This document shows positions 10,547 through 23,220 of a stretch of 64,000 nucleotides of DNA, one piece after another. The DNA comes from Microdochium bolleyi (Eukaryota; Ascomycota; Sordariomycetes; Xylariales; Microdochiaceae). The number at the start of each line of letters is the position of its first letter. Position 1 is the first letter of the stretch. The notes below the pieces were generated by a model, which saw only the letters and a program-made list of their open reading frames with translations, did not search any database and was not told the DNA's origin. Location of the stretch: assembly GCA_001566295.1 (NCBI GenBank), contig KQ964249.1, positions 1,674,001-1,738,000 on the forward strand, in the 5' to 3' direction. A program made the translations under genes and the position numbers.

Positions 10547-12689
10547 TCACTCTCGTCTTGGGGGCGCTGGTCCGTCAAGTATCCTTCCAATGTCGACGCG
10601 ACCAGAACGATCATCTCGCTGCCAAGCTGGCGCATGCTGGGAAGCTGGCTGCGGCGTCATACGTATAGGTGGAAGCTGGAATTCGTGCGGCGGCGGGCGG
10701 TGAGATGGCAGCTCACTGCGCGGAACTAGGCCCGGGTGCGTATTTACGCTTTCGATACGTGAGGCCGGTAGTCCCGCGTATGTTCTACTACTATGGACAC
10801 TCGGTGGCCCCTGGTTTAACGAGGACAGTCCCTGGCTGGAGTTCTCGAATTGACGATGGCCATGAGCAACCTCTAGCGGCTGGCGCGCAACAGGCTCCCG
10901 CGTAGCGCTGTATGGGCTGATCGGAGGTCGTGGCACAGGCTGCGCCGCCGGCGGGACGTTCCGAGGGCGGAAAGCTTGCGTCGTGTCGTGTGGTCGATGC
11001 GTGGACAGTTCGGGCCGCAGAATGACGAAGTATATCGAACCCTCCTTCGCCAGCCCGATCCGATTCAAGCATGGCTTCAGTTGGCCATTTGCAGTGAGGA
11101 ATGTGATCGTCTCAAATCGGTCGAGGCGAAATCTCGAGAGTGCATCCGCACTTAAAGGAAGGCTTCGTACCACATGATCCGTTTCTTCTCTTATAAATAT
11201 TGGTGGCAAGTACTTCGGTTCTCGCTGGTTCTGCTCCGCTTGCAAAGATGTCTGCAATGCGGCCAATCGATCCCGCTCGTGAGCGCTGACAATTTCCAGT
11301 AGTCGTCGGCCAATGATATCTCGTGAGCCTAGCATCTCGAAGAAAGGCTCCGAGGCATTTGCTATGGTCAGATCCAACGTCAGAAAAGCTACCGGGTCCT
11401 GGTCACGGCCGGTGGAGGAAGCGGTCGTATGTGGAAAGGTCGAATTCATGTGATGTCTCTCGATACCGTGGTAGTCTGGAATCTCGGCCTCGCTAGGCTG
11501 CGATTTGATGACTCGGTACGACTGGTTCCTTCGTAGAGCGTCCTCGTAGGACGGGCCAGACGAAGTGGCCGGCGAATACAGGGAGGACCGTCGGGAAGCC
11601 GAATCGTCGGCATGTGCGTATCGTGAGGTGTCGAATCTCGGCTCTCTATCGTCCCGAAGTCTCGGCCGTCCTCGCTTCTTATGCTGAACATCGACGCATG
11701 CATCGTCTTTGCCATTACTTATACACCGTGAGCATGGCCGTTGAGCTAAAATCGAAGTTGTGTTAGCCTTAACGGTTCGCGGACTCTTCGGCATAACCAA
11801 GCCGTTGCAAACGGTCCTTCCGCATCAATCGAACAGAGGCCCAGCCACTGTCGCAACCTGAAATGCGCGTCACTCTCGGCAAGACGCAGACACAATCTCG
11901 GCAGCGAACAGCAGCGAAGCTTGCATGTAACCAGAAAACCGAGCTTTCACGTACCATCACATCTGAAAATGGTCAGCAATGTCCCCGGAGCGCACGGTCG
12001 AGCTCGGCTTACCTGAGATGGGCTCTCTTGCACGGCACACAAGCCGACGCCACATGGCCCTTTGTCTTTCGTTGCGCTTTGGGCGAGGAACGCGGAGTGG
12101 TTTCGCTGTTCGCCGAGCCGCCCTGCTGTGGTGCTGAACCAGGGAAGGTTGGGCCCGCCAAGGAGGTAGTGGCAGAGCCTGAATAACTGTTTTCGGTCCT
12201 GGCATGGTACGTCTGGGGCGAATACGGCCTCTGATGGGCGGCAGAGTCGTCTCCATGAGCATATGGTGATGGACGGCGCTCTCTGTCGTGCATGCTGACG
12301 GGCCGGGCACCGATCTGCATAGGAGGCAGCTGCCCGAATGCTGGCAACGGGCCACGCGGATGTCCTGGCACTACCGACTCCCCGCCGTACGCATCTTGCC
12401 GGGAGGCTTGGAAGGGCCTTGATTCTCGGTAGACGGCCTCTCGGTGTGGGTTAGGCGGGAGTGGTGGAGATCCCGACATGGGCGGAGAAGGATATGCCAG
12501 TGAATGAGCAGTGCGATCTGCCTCTGCTCTGGCCTTGAAGTGGTCCGGATTGGAGAAAGCCAGGTTGGCTATTTCTCGGCTTGCACCGAGCGTGCTGTGT
12601 ACTTGACGGAGTGCTGCGGCTGAGGACGGTGCCGCAGGGGGTGGTTGCTTCGAAACGGAAGAGCTCCGGGGAGTCGACAAAACACTCAA
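10547..12689 (-). CDS. Zn2Cys6 transcription factor with PAS-like domain (N terminus unresolved)
   Basis: Exons deduced: 12013 upward (at least to 12689), an 8-nt microexon 11955-11962, and 10547-11745. The introns are 11963-12012 and 11746-11954, each with a GT donor, CTGAC/CTAAC branch and AG acceptor. Splicing gives ACVPCKRAHLRCDAQRPC followed by SRC and ISNGKDDAC, a complete C-x2-C-x6-C-x5-C-x2-C-x8-C binuclear zinc cluster, then KKRGRPRLRDD, an AT-hook-like basic arm. A PAS-like segment runs from DPVAFLTLDLTIANASEPFF to about IYFVILRPE. Cluster plus PAS domain recalls the Ert1/AcuK/Rds2 family of carbon-source regulators, so a nuclear DNA-binding regulator is likely; targets are unknown. 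Pro/Ser-rich low-complexity flanks surround both domains. The first exon frame is open back to 12743 but has no ATG before 12479, so either translation begins at MSGSPPLPPN (12479) or an upstream coding exon exists. The listed 12689 end is a non-ATG limit, not a proven start. Confidence 0.85.
11955..11962 (-). other. 8-nt coding microexon
   Basis: On the minus strand the exon ATGTGATG lies between a TTTTCAG acceptor and a GTACGT donor. It supplies the third zinc-cluster Cys and the following Asp: the last base of an Arg codon, TGT, GAT and the first base of an Ala codon. Without it the reading frame and the cluster are both broken. Confidence 0.8.
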
Positions 12690-13656
12690 TGGGTACGCTG
12701 ATGGAGAAGTCTTGGTACCTGTCGTCAGGCTGCCTCGCGGGGATCAGCCAGGTTTGATTGGGAATGGGGAAAACGACAGCAGGAAATCACCCCACGGCCG
12801 GCTGATTTGTCTCGGGATCCTTGCGATCGTCGAGCTGATTCAAGCTCAATAGGTGCCCTGGTGTTGCACGAAGAGAGAAGACGTTACTGTGTCCGGGCAA
12901 ACGTCGAGGCTCTGAAAAAGGAACTCGCCAAAACCTGTATCGAGAACGACGGGACGCGAAGAACCGAAAAGGAGGGAAGAAGAAGAGAAGAGATCGTTGG
13001 AGTCGTCTAGTACTGAGGCATTGATGGCCTACGGAGTCTGAGCGCAGAAGGTCTTGTCGTCACAGCGGAGCGAGACCTCGACAGCCAGGTGGACCAAGGA
13101 TGAAAGGTATATATGTCCTGGCGAGAGCCGGGAAGCGAGGCCGCAGTGTCGTGGAAGTTCGAAAGTAGGCCTTCCTGACCTGTTAGGCTTGGATCGGGGT
13201 GGCGAGACCAAGAACGCGACACGAATCAAGCTGGCCAACGGACGAGGGAGTCAACGCATGCCGGACAGCTGCAGGAACGATTCGAGAGCTACAGTAGCGT
13301 GGTGGCACGACAGGCGACGGGCGAAGAAGGAGTCGGGGGCGTGGTTGGCAGGAGAAGCAAGACGTCGATGGAGAGGACTCCGTGGTGGAGGTGGGTGTCG
13401 TGGAGGAGATGTAGCTCGGGCAGGGGAATAAGTCGCCGGGGGTGTGGTGACGAAGACGGGGTCCAGACTGGAACGGGCGCCGGCAGGCAACCTTATGTGC
13501 CCACGAGCGCGGCAGAGCAGGGCGATCCGGGAGAGGATGGGCGTGGGTGAAGAACGGACGACGTGTCTCTGGCAGTGGGAAGGCCATGCGTGTGCGACGG
13601 AGGTGATGATAACTTATGGTCTGGTCTAATAGCCCGGACGGTTATGACAGGCGGAA

Positions 13657-13672
13657 GGGGGGGGGGGGGGGG
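13657..13672 (+). repeat. Homopolymer run of 16 G
   Basis: Uninterrupted G16 in the promoter-side region of the zinc-cluster gene. It can form a G-quadruplex and is prone to length error in sequencing. Confidence 0.9.
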
Positions 13673-14601
13673 TGCGACCAGAGAGGATGGGATTCATGGA
13701 TGGCAAGGACGCTGGCGGAGCCGCGCCTGGGGGTGTGCGGTACGCAAGGAGGCAGGAACAACCCACTGCACAGCGGGCCGCAGGAGGACGTGTAAGCAGC
13801 GGAGGAGATGACTCGAGCCTACGTACCTTAAGGTAGTGTAATGATGATATGAAGAAAAAAAGTCTACGGGGACACACCAGACAAAGAACCGGCCAGGCAT
13901 GCGTGGGACGGCCGGATCGTTGACAGGCACTGGATGATACCCAGGCCGGAGCTGAGGGCCAGGGGCGGGCAGGGCAGGGGTCTGGCATGGGAGCCATGTG
14001 TGGGAACACTTGATCAAGGACAACCTGGAGCCCGGGGCAGGACAGTGTCGGGGCGCCCAGGAGCAAGCCCTTATGACATGGTGGTGGCCGGTGACGGACA
14101 CGAAAGCACTAGCTGCGTCCTAGTCGCGACTCCGCCAGCCCAGCTATTAGCTGGCCCAAGGGGATATATGCCAGACCAGGAAGACGGGACGGGACTCGAG
14201 CACCTACATCTATCTACATCTACCATGGGGTAAGTATCAACAAAGGGAACAAACAAGAAAGGGCAACGAACGGACGGTGGCAGAGGGCGTGCGTCTTGGT
14301 GGTGCGTGCCCGCTCCCCGCTCGACACACGCCTCTCCTCGTGCCCCTCGGCCAGAGCCGAGGGAGCCCACGAGTCGGCAGCCTATGACGCCGATGGTCCT
14401 TGACTCCTGGCCTTTAATTGCCCACCACCGTCCATCCTGCCATTACGGCACGAGACGTCCCCGAGGCTTCGAGACAGCAGCCAGGGCGAGCGGCGGCCCA
14501 GTGTCAGGCCTCGGCGGGTCTTGAGCGTGACCAAGCAAGGAAGGCCAGGCGCGCAGGCCTGCAGGCCTGCAGAGCTGGGCAGGTGGTAACGTGTCGAGTG
14601 A

Positions 14602-14630
14602 GATGGGATGGGATGGGATGGGATGGGATG
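14602..14630 (+). repeat. (GATGG)n pentanucleotide repeat
   Basis: Nearly six tandem GATGG units within the gene-poor interval. Confidence 0.9.
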
Positions 14631-17600
14631 CAAGACAGCATTTCCTGCGTAGCCGTCCGTAGCAATTTGAGGGCTGCTGCTGGAGCTGCTTCTGGTGGAG
14701 GAGCGGCGGGATCGTACTTTTGGCAACGGCGGCGGGCAGGGGCCTGGGCAGTGGTGGGCTCAGTAAACCTTGGAGGCCACCTAGCCGGGGCACCAGCACG
14801 CCGGCGGCGGCGGCGGCGCTCCTCTCGGGCGGGCGAGGGGCCAGGAACAATTTACAGACCCAGCTTCGGGTTAATTTATTCTGGACGCAGCGCCTGCTGC
14901 CCCAGGCCAGCCTTGGAAATACAGTCGCGGTCGTGCCCTCACCCTCACCGTCCAGCAGCAATCCTGGTCCGCGCCAGCCAGCCCATGAGATGGGCTCCTC
15001 GGCCTGCCACCAGGCACATCGCGGGCAACATGACTAAATCATGACTATAGGCCACGGACTACAGCCGGATGCGACTCTGCACAGCTCATAGCTGGTCGCG
15101 GCTGAGCCCCTCGGCCGGTATCCTCCCTCCCTTCTGGTAAGGGCCGACTGCGCGTGCTCCTTGGCAACCACCCGACTGTGGCGTCTCCGGACGGCGCCAA
15201 GCATGAGCCACAGTCCGGCTCCGCCAGTGTCCACAGCCTCGGCGATCTACGCAGTATTACATAGAGCGATGGGCGGCCGACCGGCCAGACTGACCTGCCT
15301 GTGCAACATCATCATCTTCTCCTCATCTGGCCCGAGCTGCGCAACGACGAGACGAGATGAAAGGCAGCAAGGAGGGTCTTTGGGGGGTGGGCCTGCCGCT
15401 CCGCAGTGCAGACCTGTCGAGCTAATTCGGAGAATGCCGTATTTCTGTGCTTGCGGCCCGGGGTCGCAGCACCCCTGGCAGCCCAAGGCCCCATGCCCCC
15501 AACCCAGCTGCGGCCCAGCGTGTCCAGCTTGGCACAGGGCATGGAATATGCGGTAGAAGCCGTCAGACTGTGCTTGCCGCTCGAGCTTCGGACGGCTCTT
15601 GGGAGACTTTATCAGAGTCTCTCCGCAGCGCCAACTTGGATATCGCTGCACCGGTGAGTGGCGCGCAAATGTTGATTGTTCTGTGAGAAGACATGAAAAG
15701 TCTCGCATACAGTCCCGGCCGGGGGGGAAGGGGGGCGGCAACATGCTTTCTCGGGATTAGCTCCGGCCGGTGGGACATTTTACTGGATGTTGGATTGCCG
15801 TATACAGCAAGCGTGGAAGTCGAGAGCATACTTTGGGCCACACAGCAAATATTCGTGTATGAACTGTGTTAAGAGGCAACGCACCGCACACAAGCGTGTT
15901 CTGAAGTCGACATGCCCCGTTGGCCACGACTTCACGATCCCCTATTTGTGCTCTGGAGGCCCTGCGTTGAGCCAGGAGCCGCAACACTGTTGTTGGCAGA
16001 GGCAGAAGCAGTGGGGTGGCTCTAAGACGCAGCTAGAAGTCGAGCGACGAGCCTCAAGTCCCGGGCTGGGTGCCAGAGATTGCGACGAGTTCAGTGTGCG
16101 GGACGGATGCAACCTAGTCCATCAGCGACGCGAAGAGACTTGATAACGGTCCTTCCCTCTCGGAGTCCCCACGACCCGCGCAGTATGACGCGAAGACTCT
16201 CTTGACCATTGTGAAGTGGTCCTTGTTGATTTCGCACGTGAGGACGTTGTTGAGCGCCTTGGCGCAGTATGGGAGCGGGACCCCCTTCCCGCTAGACCAG
16301 CCAAACGAAGCTGGGGCGGCCATTTGTGTCGGAATTGTCTCCGACCTGCCGATGGGTACAATACAAGCAAAAACAAGTGCTCAAAGAGGAATGCACGGGG
16401 GCACAATAGCCACTGCTGTGTGGTAGTATAATGTGTCTTTCGAAGCAAAATGGCGTGGGAATGATCGTCAGTGTTGTCTGTGCTGCAAGACGGTTTTGAT
16501 AGCGTGCATCAGTCTTGCGATGCACGGCAGCAACAGTAATGCCAAGTAATCACACAGACGGCGAGCCGATGTGGTTTTCCACGGTTGGAGAAAGCATAGC
16601 CTCGGTCGTAAGCGACGTTGGAGCTTGAGTTCTGAGTAGCGAGTCGCAATATCCGTTGACGTCGTTGACCTGCTCTTGATTGACACCAGGAGATACTTAA
16701 GCCGGCAGGAGGCTAGCGAAGTGTAAAGTACCCGAGGGTAAGGTAGGTATGCGCTCGAGCTCAGCACTCGGCCCCGGAATGTTGAACTGAATCATCGCAG
16801 CCCGGGCAGCTGTCTCACAGCTCCCAGCATTGGTCTCCATGGGTACGAGGACAATACAGCTGTAGACGAGACTGCAATGCGCCACTGAGAGTTAAGGTTC
16901 GAGTGGACCTCGACGGTGGAATTGAGGTGGGTAGCTGTCGCAAGTTGTCTCGCAATCCCCCAGTGGGTGGGAGAGCACTTCTGGCCATGGGCCAATTGGT
17001 CACCGTGTGTTGTATCACGAAGGGAGAGAGAGGCGGCGGTGCTGAGAATGACGATAATCTTGGCGGCGTGCCGCACGGACAGGGGGAAATAATTGGGTTT
17101 TCGAGGGCTACCTTGCGAAAAACGTGGCTCTGGTCGCTTTGAACGCAAAGTGCCCCGTGCAACGCGTGGTCTCGTGCAGCTGATTTGGCATCTGAAGGTA
17201 GGAAGGCACGATCGGCTGGCTGGTCCTTGCTTAGCCTCAGGCCCTTCCGCTCCCTCGGCTTCTTCGCACCTGCCCTCGATTTCGATTCGATTGGTCTAGT
17301 GAGCTCACACAACATTCGAGTCCGGCACTACAACGCACATCCTTCCCGCTGAGACGCGTACCAGGCCGTGTGATGGACATCCTGAAGCTGCTCGGCCTCG
17401 GTTCTTCGATCTACGCTTCATCGACATTGACCAGCCTCTCCTTACAGCTTCAATACTCGGCAGATGCTCCATACCTACCGCAAGTGCCAAGCTGAGCTGA
17501 TGGCCACTCAGTGCCGGAGGTGCCATGCTATCCGTGGAGTTACCTCCTGCTGGTCCGCACTACTGACAACCATTCAATAGTGTCTACAGACGCGCAATCG

Positions 17601-20600
17601 GCAGAGATCGACAAGGGAGCCCGTGTGCAGATCTGTGGACGCAAACCGTGGCTTGACCAAGCCAAGCAACTGGCCCGTCGCACCCGCTCGAGTCGAGATC
17701 GCAATAGCACACTGCTCTGGTCCCTCAACGGTCCGAGTTGACCTGCTGAATGGCGCCACGGAGAACTCAGCTCCTATGCAAGAGAAAAGTCTGCTGAGGT
17801 GGGAAGAGGTAAGAGTCTCAGACCGATCGGCCCTTCGGACAAGCCTCCGGGGTGGCCGGTGTTTAGGTGTGCTGGCCAGAATATCCACCCAGAACACCCA
17901 CCCAAAGGGCCATGCATTACCGATTGCCTCAGCGGCACAGCGCAGACACAAGCCAGGCTGCAAAAAGTAGCTTGTTGATTGGCATGAGATGACAAGTTCA
18001 CTTGAGGTACCATCCAGCTATTGATTGCCAAGAGCGTCAGCCATTGTCTGGACACTGACGATGACTCGCAGTTGACGAGTCGTCGGCCCCCACCAATGAT
18101 GGACGTACTGACACACTCTGGCAGACAACGTCCCGTTTGTCCAAGAGTTGTGAGGTGCTCCGGATCTGAAGCAACAAGCTGAAGGACCAATACAGAGCCC
18201 ACATCGGACCTCAAGACATCTTGGACCGTGCCTATGGAGGTGACTGCCCAGGCACAGTTCGCCTGCTGGTGGAAAAATCAATTCCCGCTGCTTGCGCTGC
18301 TCCCTGCTCTCTTTGCCGCTGATCCCCGGGATGCTACCCCCTCGGCCGGCCCGGGACCCTTACGGACTCAAGGTGTGTGTGATCACGCAGGCTTCTGCCG
18401 GCGTGAGAGTACTTGGTTGCTGCCACGCTGTGGAGTCTTTACACTGAGGACACTCGGTATGTCACAAGCCAAATATCCTCAGCTGCGCACAAGATTCGAA
18501 GTCCCAGTACGGACGTGTCGGGTTTGTGCCGGGGTCTTGCATCCCGACAAATGAACAATCACCTTCCAGCTCGTGAGTCCACGCTGCTTCAGTTTCAGGG
18601 CACCTGACATTGATGGCTGCATCTACGAAGTACGGAGTACCGAGCACGAACCAACACACCTGCAGCGGGTTGCTGCTAGTGGCCGTTGCGTCTGATCTGG
18701 GCCGGACCCAAGCGAGATCTGCACCCGCCCACACGCAGCTAGCGCCTAGTGAAACAGAGAGCCCTGCAGCATCATTTGTGCCAAGAGCTCGGTTCGATGA
18801 GCCCTGTCACTTGAGGCGGAACCGGCCGCGGCGGAACAGGACTCACAGCACGAGTACGCGTCCAGCGGGCAATTTGTCATGTCATGCTCCGGCCTCCGCA
18901 CCTTTGCTCCGTCTAGCTATCATGCGGCCGACATTTGCTCGGCTCTCCGGATCTCAGACCCATGTCCTGTGTCCGATCTTCTGGTTCTTTTATCGTTACA
19001 GGTGTTGTGTGCTCGAGTGACATGGCTGCCCCTCTCCACCCCCGTGCTAATCTCTTGCAGAGAGGCTGCAGACAACGACAGCCGCCGCCATCAGACCACA
19101 ACTTGCACATCTTCCGCGGGGTGCTGTGTCGAACCTATCTCCAATATCCGGAGGCCCCCCATCGCGCAGGCGGAATGCCAATGTCCCATCCAATCGCGGG
19201 CCGGGCGCCATTTAGGCTGGCCAAGCTGCATGGCCGGGGCATGTATCTCATGCTCGACTCTTTTCGGCATGCACACATACCCATATGAATCGCTTTGGAG
19301 AAACGGGCTGACCTTGCAACCGATTATGTGGTACATCCAGCAAGGCCAGCCTTCGCGCGGCCTCCCTTACTCTCATTCCTCCTAGGCGGTATAGTCCGTG
19401 ATATCAGCCGCAGATCCTCAAAGTGTCGTCCGCATTGGCTCCAGACTGAGCAGAGTTGCTCCTCAACCATTGTGGCCGCCTCGAAGAAGTGGCACAATAC
19501 TATGGCTGACATGCTCGACGTACTGCCCATACCCAAACCGACCATGGACGTGCCCGTGCAGGCTTGGCCTGACACGGTACCTGTACCGCCAGTCTGGGAT
19601 CCACCCGGCAGTTGATTGATCTGTCCAAGATCGTGCACTCTTGGGATCATGATGTGCATCATCCTTTCGCGGACAGCTACCTGCCAGTTTACTGGACCCT
19701 ACGCTGAACATTACTTGGTGGCGCTGTTGCTCACCGTTGCACTGAGATGGTACTTGCCTACCCCACTGGCAGCCCCGACGAATGCAGCCTCCACCACCGG
19801 TTTGTGATCGACCAAAGATTCAGGGTGGTGATCACAGCACGGCGCGGCAAGGCATCAGATCCGAGACGTATCCCCCAGGCTGCTCACTATGGGGCGACGG
19901 ACCTGTTCCCGCCTCGCGGAATAATCCCGTGCCTGTTAGGAGCGTCGATCACAAACTCGACAGCCACGCTCCGACACAATCCGACAAGCAACAAGTCCAG
20001 TAAATCGTGGCTGACACAAAGGTTCAAGATCAGGGTGTCCAGCATCCGGCTCATCGTCAGTCTCAATGCAACAATACAGGGACTTCCGGCCCAGTCCCGG
20101 CCGAAAGGATTAAGCTAGGGCCTCTGTGGCTGGCTGGCTTCGGAAGGGCGTACTCTTCTCAGCACGGGGCATATTAAAGTGCCATTGAGAACGCGATCCA
20201 GAGTCTGGATTACTGATGCGGTGACGCGCAACTCTCTCTGGGGAGCCCTGGCCGCCACGCATTATGCATGCACAATGCTTGCAGGCGAAACTCGCTTACT
20301 CGTACTCGCGGGCTGCCACCCCATCATCTGCAGCCGCAACAAAACCGGGCGGTCAGGGGGGGGGCCACAAACGAGAAAGGGATAGAGACAGCGAGAGCGC
20401 CCCATGCTGTCTGTGAGCACCATCACACAACATGGACGATGCGTCCTGGTAACAAGTGCAGCGCCAGCACGCCTTGGCAAGAGGAGCAAGAGGCGAGCGA
20501 GACCACCGGCATTGACGAACCCCGTACGCACCCCCACCACAACACCGGGGCTCGGACCGAGATTTACACGGTCCCACTCGCCCAGATGCAACACAACCAC

Positions 20601-22713
20601 AACACCAGGGCTCCGGGTCAGCCAGTGCTTCCTCTTCATCTGATGTCGCGGGTCAGGGCCCAGGGTCTGTCGCCCCAAACCACCCTCCATCTTCTTCGAG
20701 CCTCAGCATCGTGCAGCATCTCCACAGGATTGGCCTGCAAGGTGTGTGCACATCCCAACGAGTAGTTGCAGGGACCAGGGCCCGACCAGGACAGAAGACC
20801 ATCGTCGTCTCATCCACGCAGTTCGGACGTTACTCAGCACATGAGACGGCTGATCTCCAACCGCCTTGCACTTCATCCGACGACTGCAACAGATCTGACG
20901 GCTTCCCGATTTGTAGCTCAAGACGACTGTACTGTTACACTCCGCGGCCTGCGTCCTGGTCCCCGAAAACTTGCATTCTGACACGCTGCGCGACGCCGCA
21001 GCCGTCGCTAAATGACGCCTCGCCTCCACCCTTCCCTTCCATCTGCCTCTGTCGGACCGATCTGCAGACTCTGCAGAGGCAGCCTGTTTCTTCCAGGGAT
21101 CGTCCGTATAACCAGCGCGGCAGCATCTCCATGCCGACATCTGAGCAACAGCCCATGTCCGCGAACCTCGGATTCCGCACAAGTGCGAAGCACCACAAGT
21201 CATAGGGCGTGCTCATCTGATCGTCTGGACTCTGCAAGGTTGTTCTTCCGAGGTGGGGTTGATCGGTGGAATCCATGTTCCCTTCTTTGCCCGCAACCAG
21301 TAAATGCACATGGCCCCTGGTCTTCGGACTAACGACACTTCGCGGTCGACAAGGGCCTTCACCTGAAGCTTCTGTGTCGTGTTCCGGAGAATTTCTGGTG
21401 AGCCCCCGGCTACGAGCATGGGACGAAAACAAGTGCTTTGCACTTTGTACTGTCACAGCAACCGACCGCGCGACAGAGCAGCTCCGCGAAAATAGGAGCT
21501 CGGCATCTGGCCTAGTCACAATCAGCATCTCGAGCCGCCGTGTTCCTGTCTCACAGCGTCTGGCGGTCTTGGTGACTCTCCAGGTCCTCTCCACGAAGCG
21601 GCGTTTACCGCCTTGTCTCCCACCGTGTGTCAGGGCAGCATATGGGTATCTATTCGATTCGTGCGTCTCACCCACACGTCGGCATTGTCATGAGATGTGA
21701 GTTCTCAACCACAGTCGTCTTATGGACGAGCTATCTGCAACCGGCAGCGGACCCCTCCGAGATTAAACTCAAGCCAGGATGTTGCAGAAGTGGATGCAGC
21801 CGGGCTTGTCAACATGTGCAACACTGGAAACGGCATGATGTACAGTACGGGGAACGACACAGTTGGGCACCCCTGCAGAATCGATGAAGAGTCCCTAAGC
21901 TTGTGACACGCGATCTTTACAGTCGGCGACTACCACTTTTGCTGCATTTTCCCCGTCGGCAGCTGAGCAGTCACAACCAGAACGACCTCATGAGCGTCAT
22001 CTGCTCCATTGCGTTCATGCAAAAACTACAGGGGATGACCATCTCCAGATAACCCCTACAGCCGTGGCCGCTCCCCCAACCACGTCCAGTTCTTCGCTGG
22101 CATGTCTCAGACCCGATGGGTCCAAATCCTGGACACTGCCGTTTGAGCTAGGTACGCGTAGGCGCGCTCCATACGGGCCCTGTCGAAGGTTGAATGCACA
22201 GCTCGCACGCTATTGCATTGACAGGCGCTTCGGTCCACGTGCTCGGAAACTGCTCAGGTCTCGTTCACCGTTCACCGCTCACGCAAACTACATGCCGACC
22301 TGCCACTCACAACATTTGATTCATCGTGGGACCCCACTTCGCACCACATCAGACGTTGCTCTGTTTACCCCGTGATTACGCTGCAGGTTTCTATAGTTTT
22401 GTACCCCCAGGGCGCATTGACGTCCAATCTCGAATGGCACAATGGACGTCGCGGTCGGTACCTGGGATACAAGGTGATGTCACATCACACCGGTGCCTCA
22501 TGTCGCCAGGGTATGACCGTCGAGCATCCCGGGGGTGTACTAGCCGCCGAACGGACAACACCAAAGGCTAACCTCCGACACATCTCACTTCCCGGACGAT
22601 CACATGTCGACCACGATGAGTCAACACGCGGAAGCAGAATCCAAGAAGAAAAGAAAACGAAGAAGAAAAAACAAAAACAAAACTCCCAGGTCGTCGTGGG
22701 GACAACATTAACA

Positions 22714-22748
22714 TCAACAACAACAACAACAACAACAACAACAAACAA
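22714..22748 (+). repeat. (CAA)n trinucleotide repeat
   Basis: About ten CAA/ACA units. Conceptual translation gives poly-Thr or poly-Asn, which lengthens a spurious frame on this strand. Confidence 0.85.
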
Positions 22749-23200
22749 CAATAGCAACAGTACGTTGGCAATCGCAACATTCTATGCGGAAGTGATACCG
22801 CCCATCATCAACCAATCACACAATGTCTGTCCTCTCTGGTGCGGAACAGAAGTACCATGCCTCAAGCCGAGCTCTCCTCCCTCCTCCCCACCGGTCTCTT
22901 TCTCCTTGCAGGTCGATCTACATCGTCTAACTGCTGGTGGGCGCTCCTTTTGGCAGACGCTACTTTGATCTGGACCCCCAATGGTCTGAGTAAAATGTCT
23001 GACCAAGAGGCACTACAGGCATACTATCAAGCTGTCGAGCATGCCAGCACACGATTCATGATCGACATTATCATGCACGCGCGCATATCCGGCAAATGCT
23101 CGCCAGGGTAGCAGAAGGCTGGATTGCATGTTGGTACTTGCCTGTGGCATCTGTCAAAAAGGAGGTCTGGTTTTCGAGAACAAACATGAAAAAGAAAGCC

Positions 23201-23220
23201 ATGCATGCATGCATGCATGC
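23201..23220 (+). repeat. (ATGC)5 palindromic tetranucleotide repeat
   Basis: Five tandem ATGC units. The repeat is self-complementary and could extrude a hairpin. Confidence 0.9.

Noticed and set aside
20703..21675. Overlapping minus-strand frames of 166 and 246 codons
   Set aside because: Both are Arg/Ser/Cys-rich, overlap a plus-strand frame of similar size, and show no domain or splice continuity.
22372..22968. 198-codon plus-strand frame with Thr/Asn tract
   Set aside because: Its length depends on a CAA microsatellite and a Lys-rich purine patch. No family resemblance.
23201..23220. Short tandem repeats as a possible CRISPR array
   Set aside because: These are simple microsatellites without spacers, and the genome is eukaryotic.
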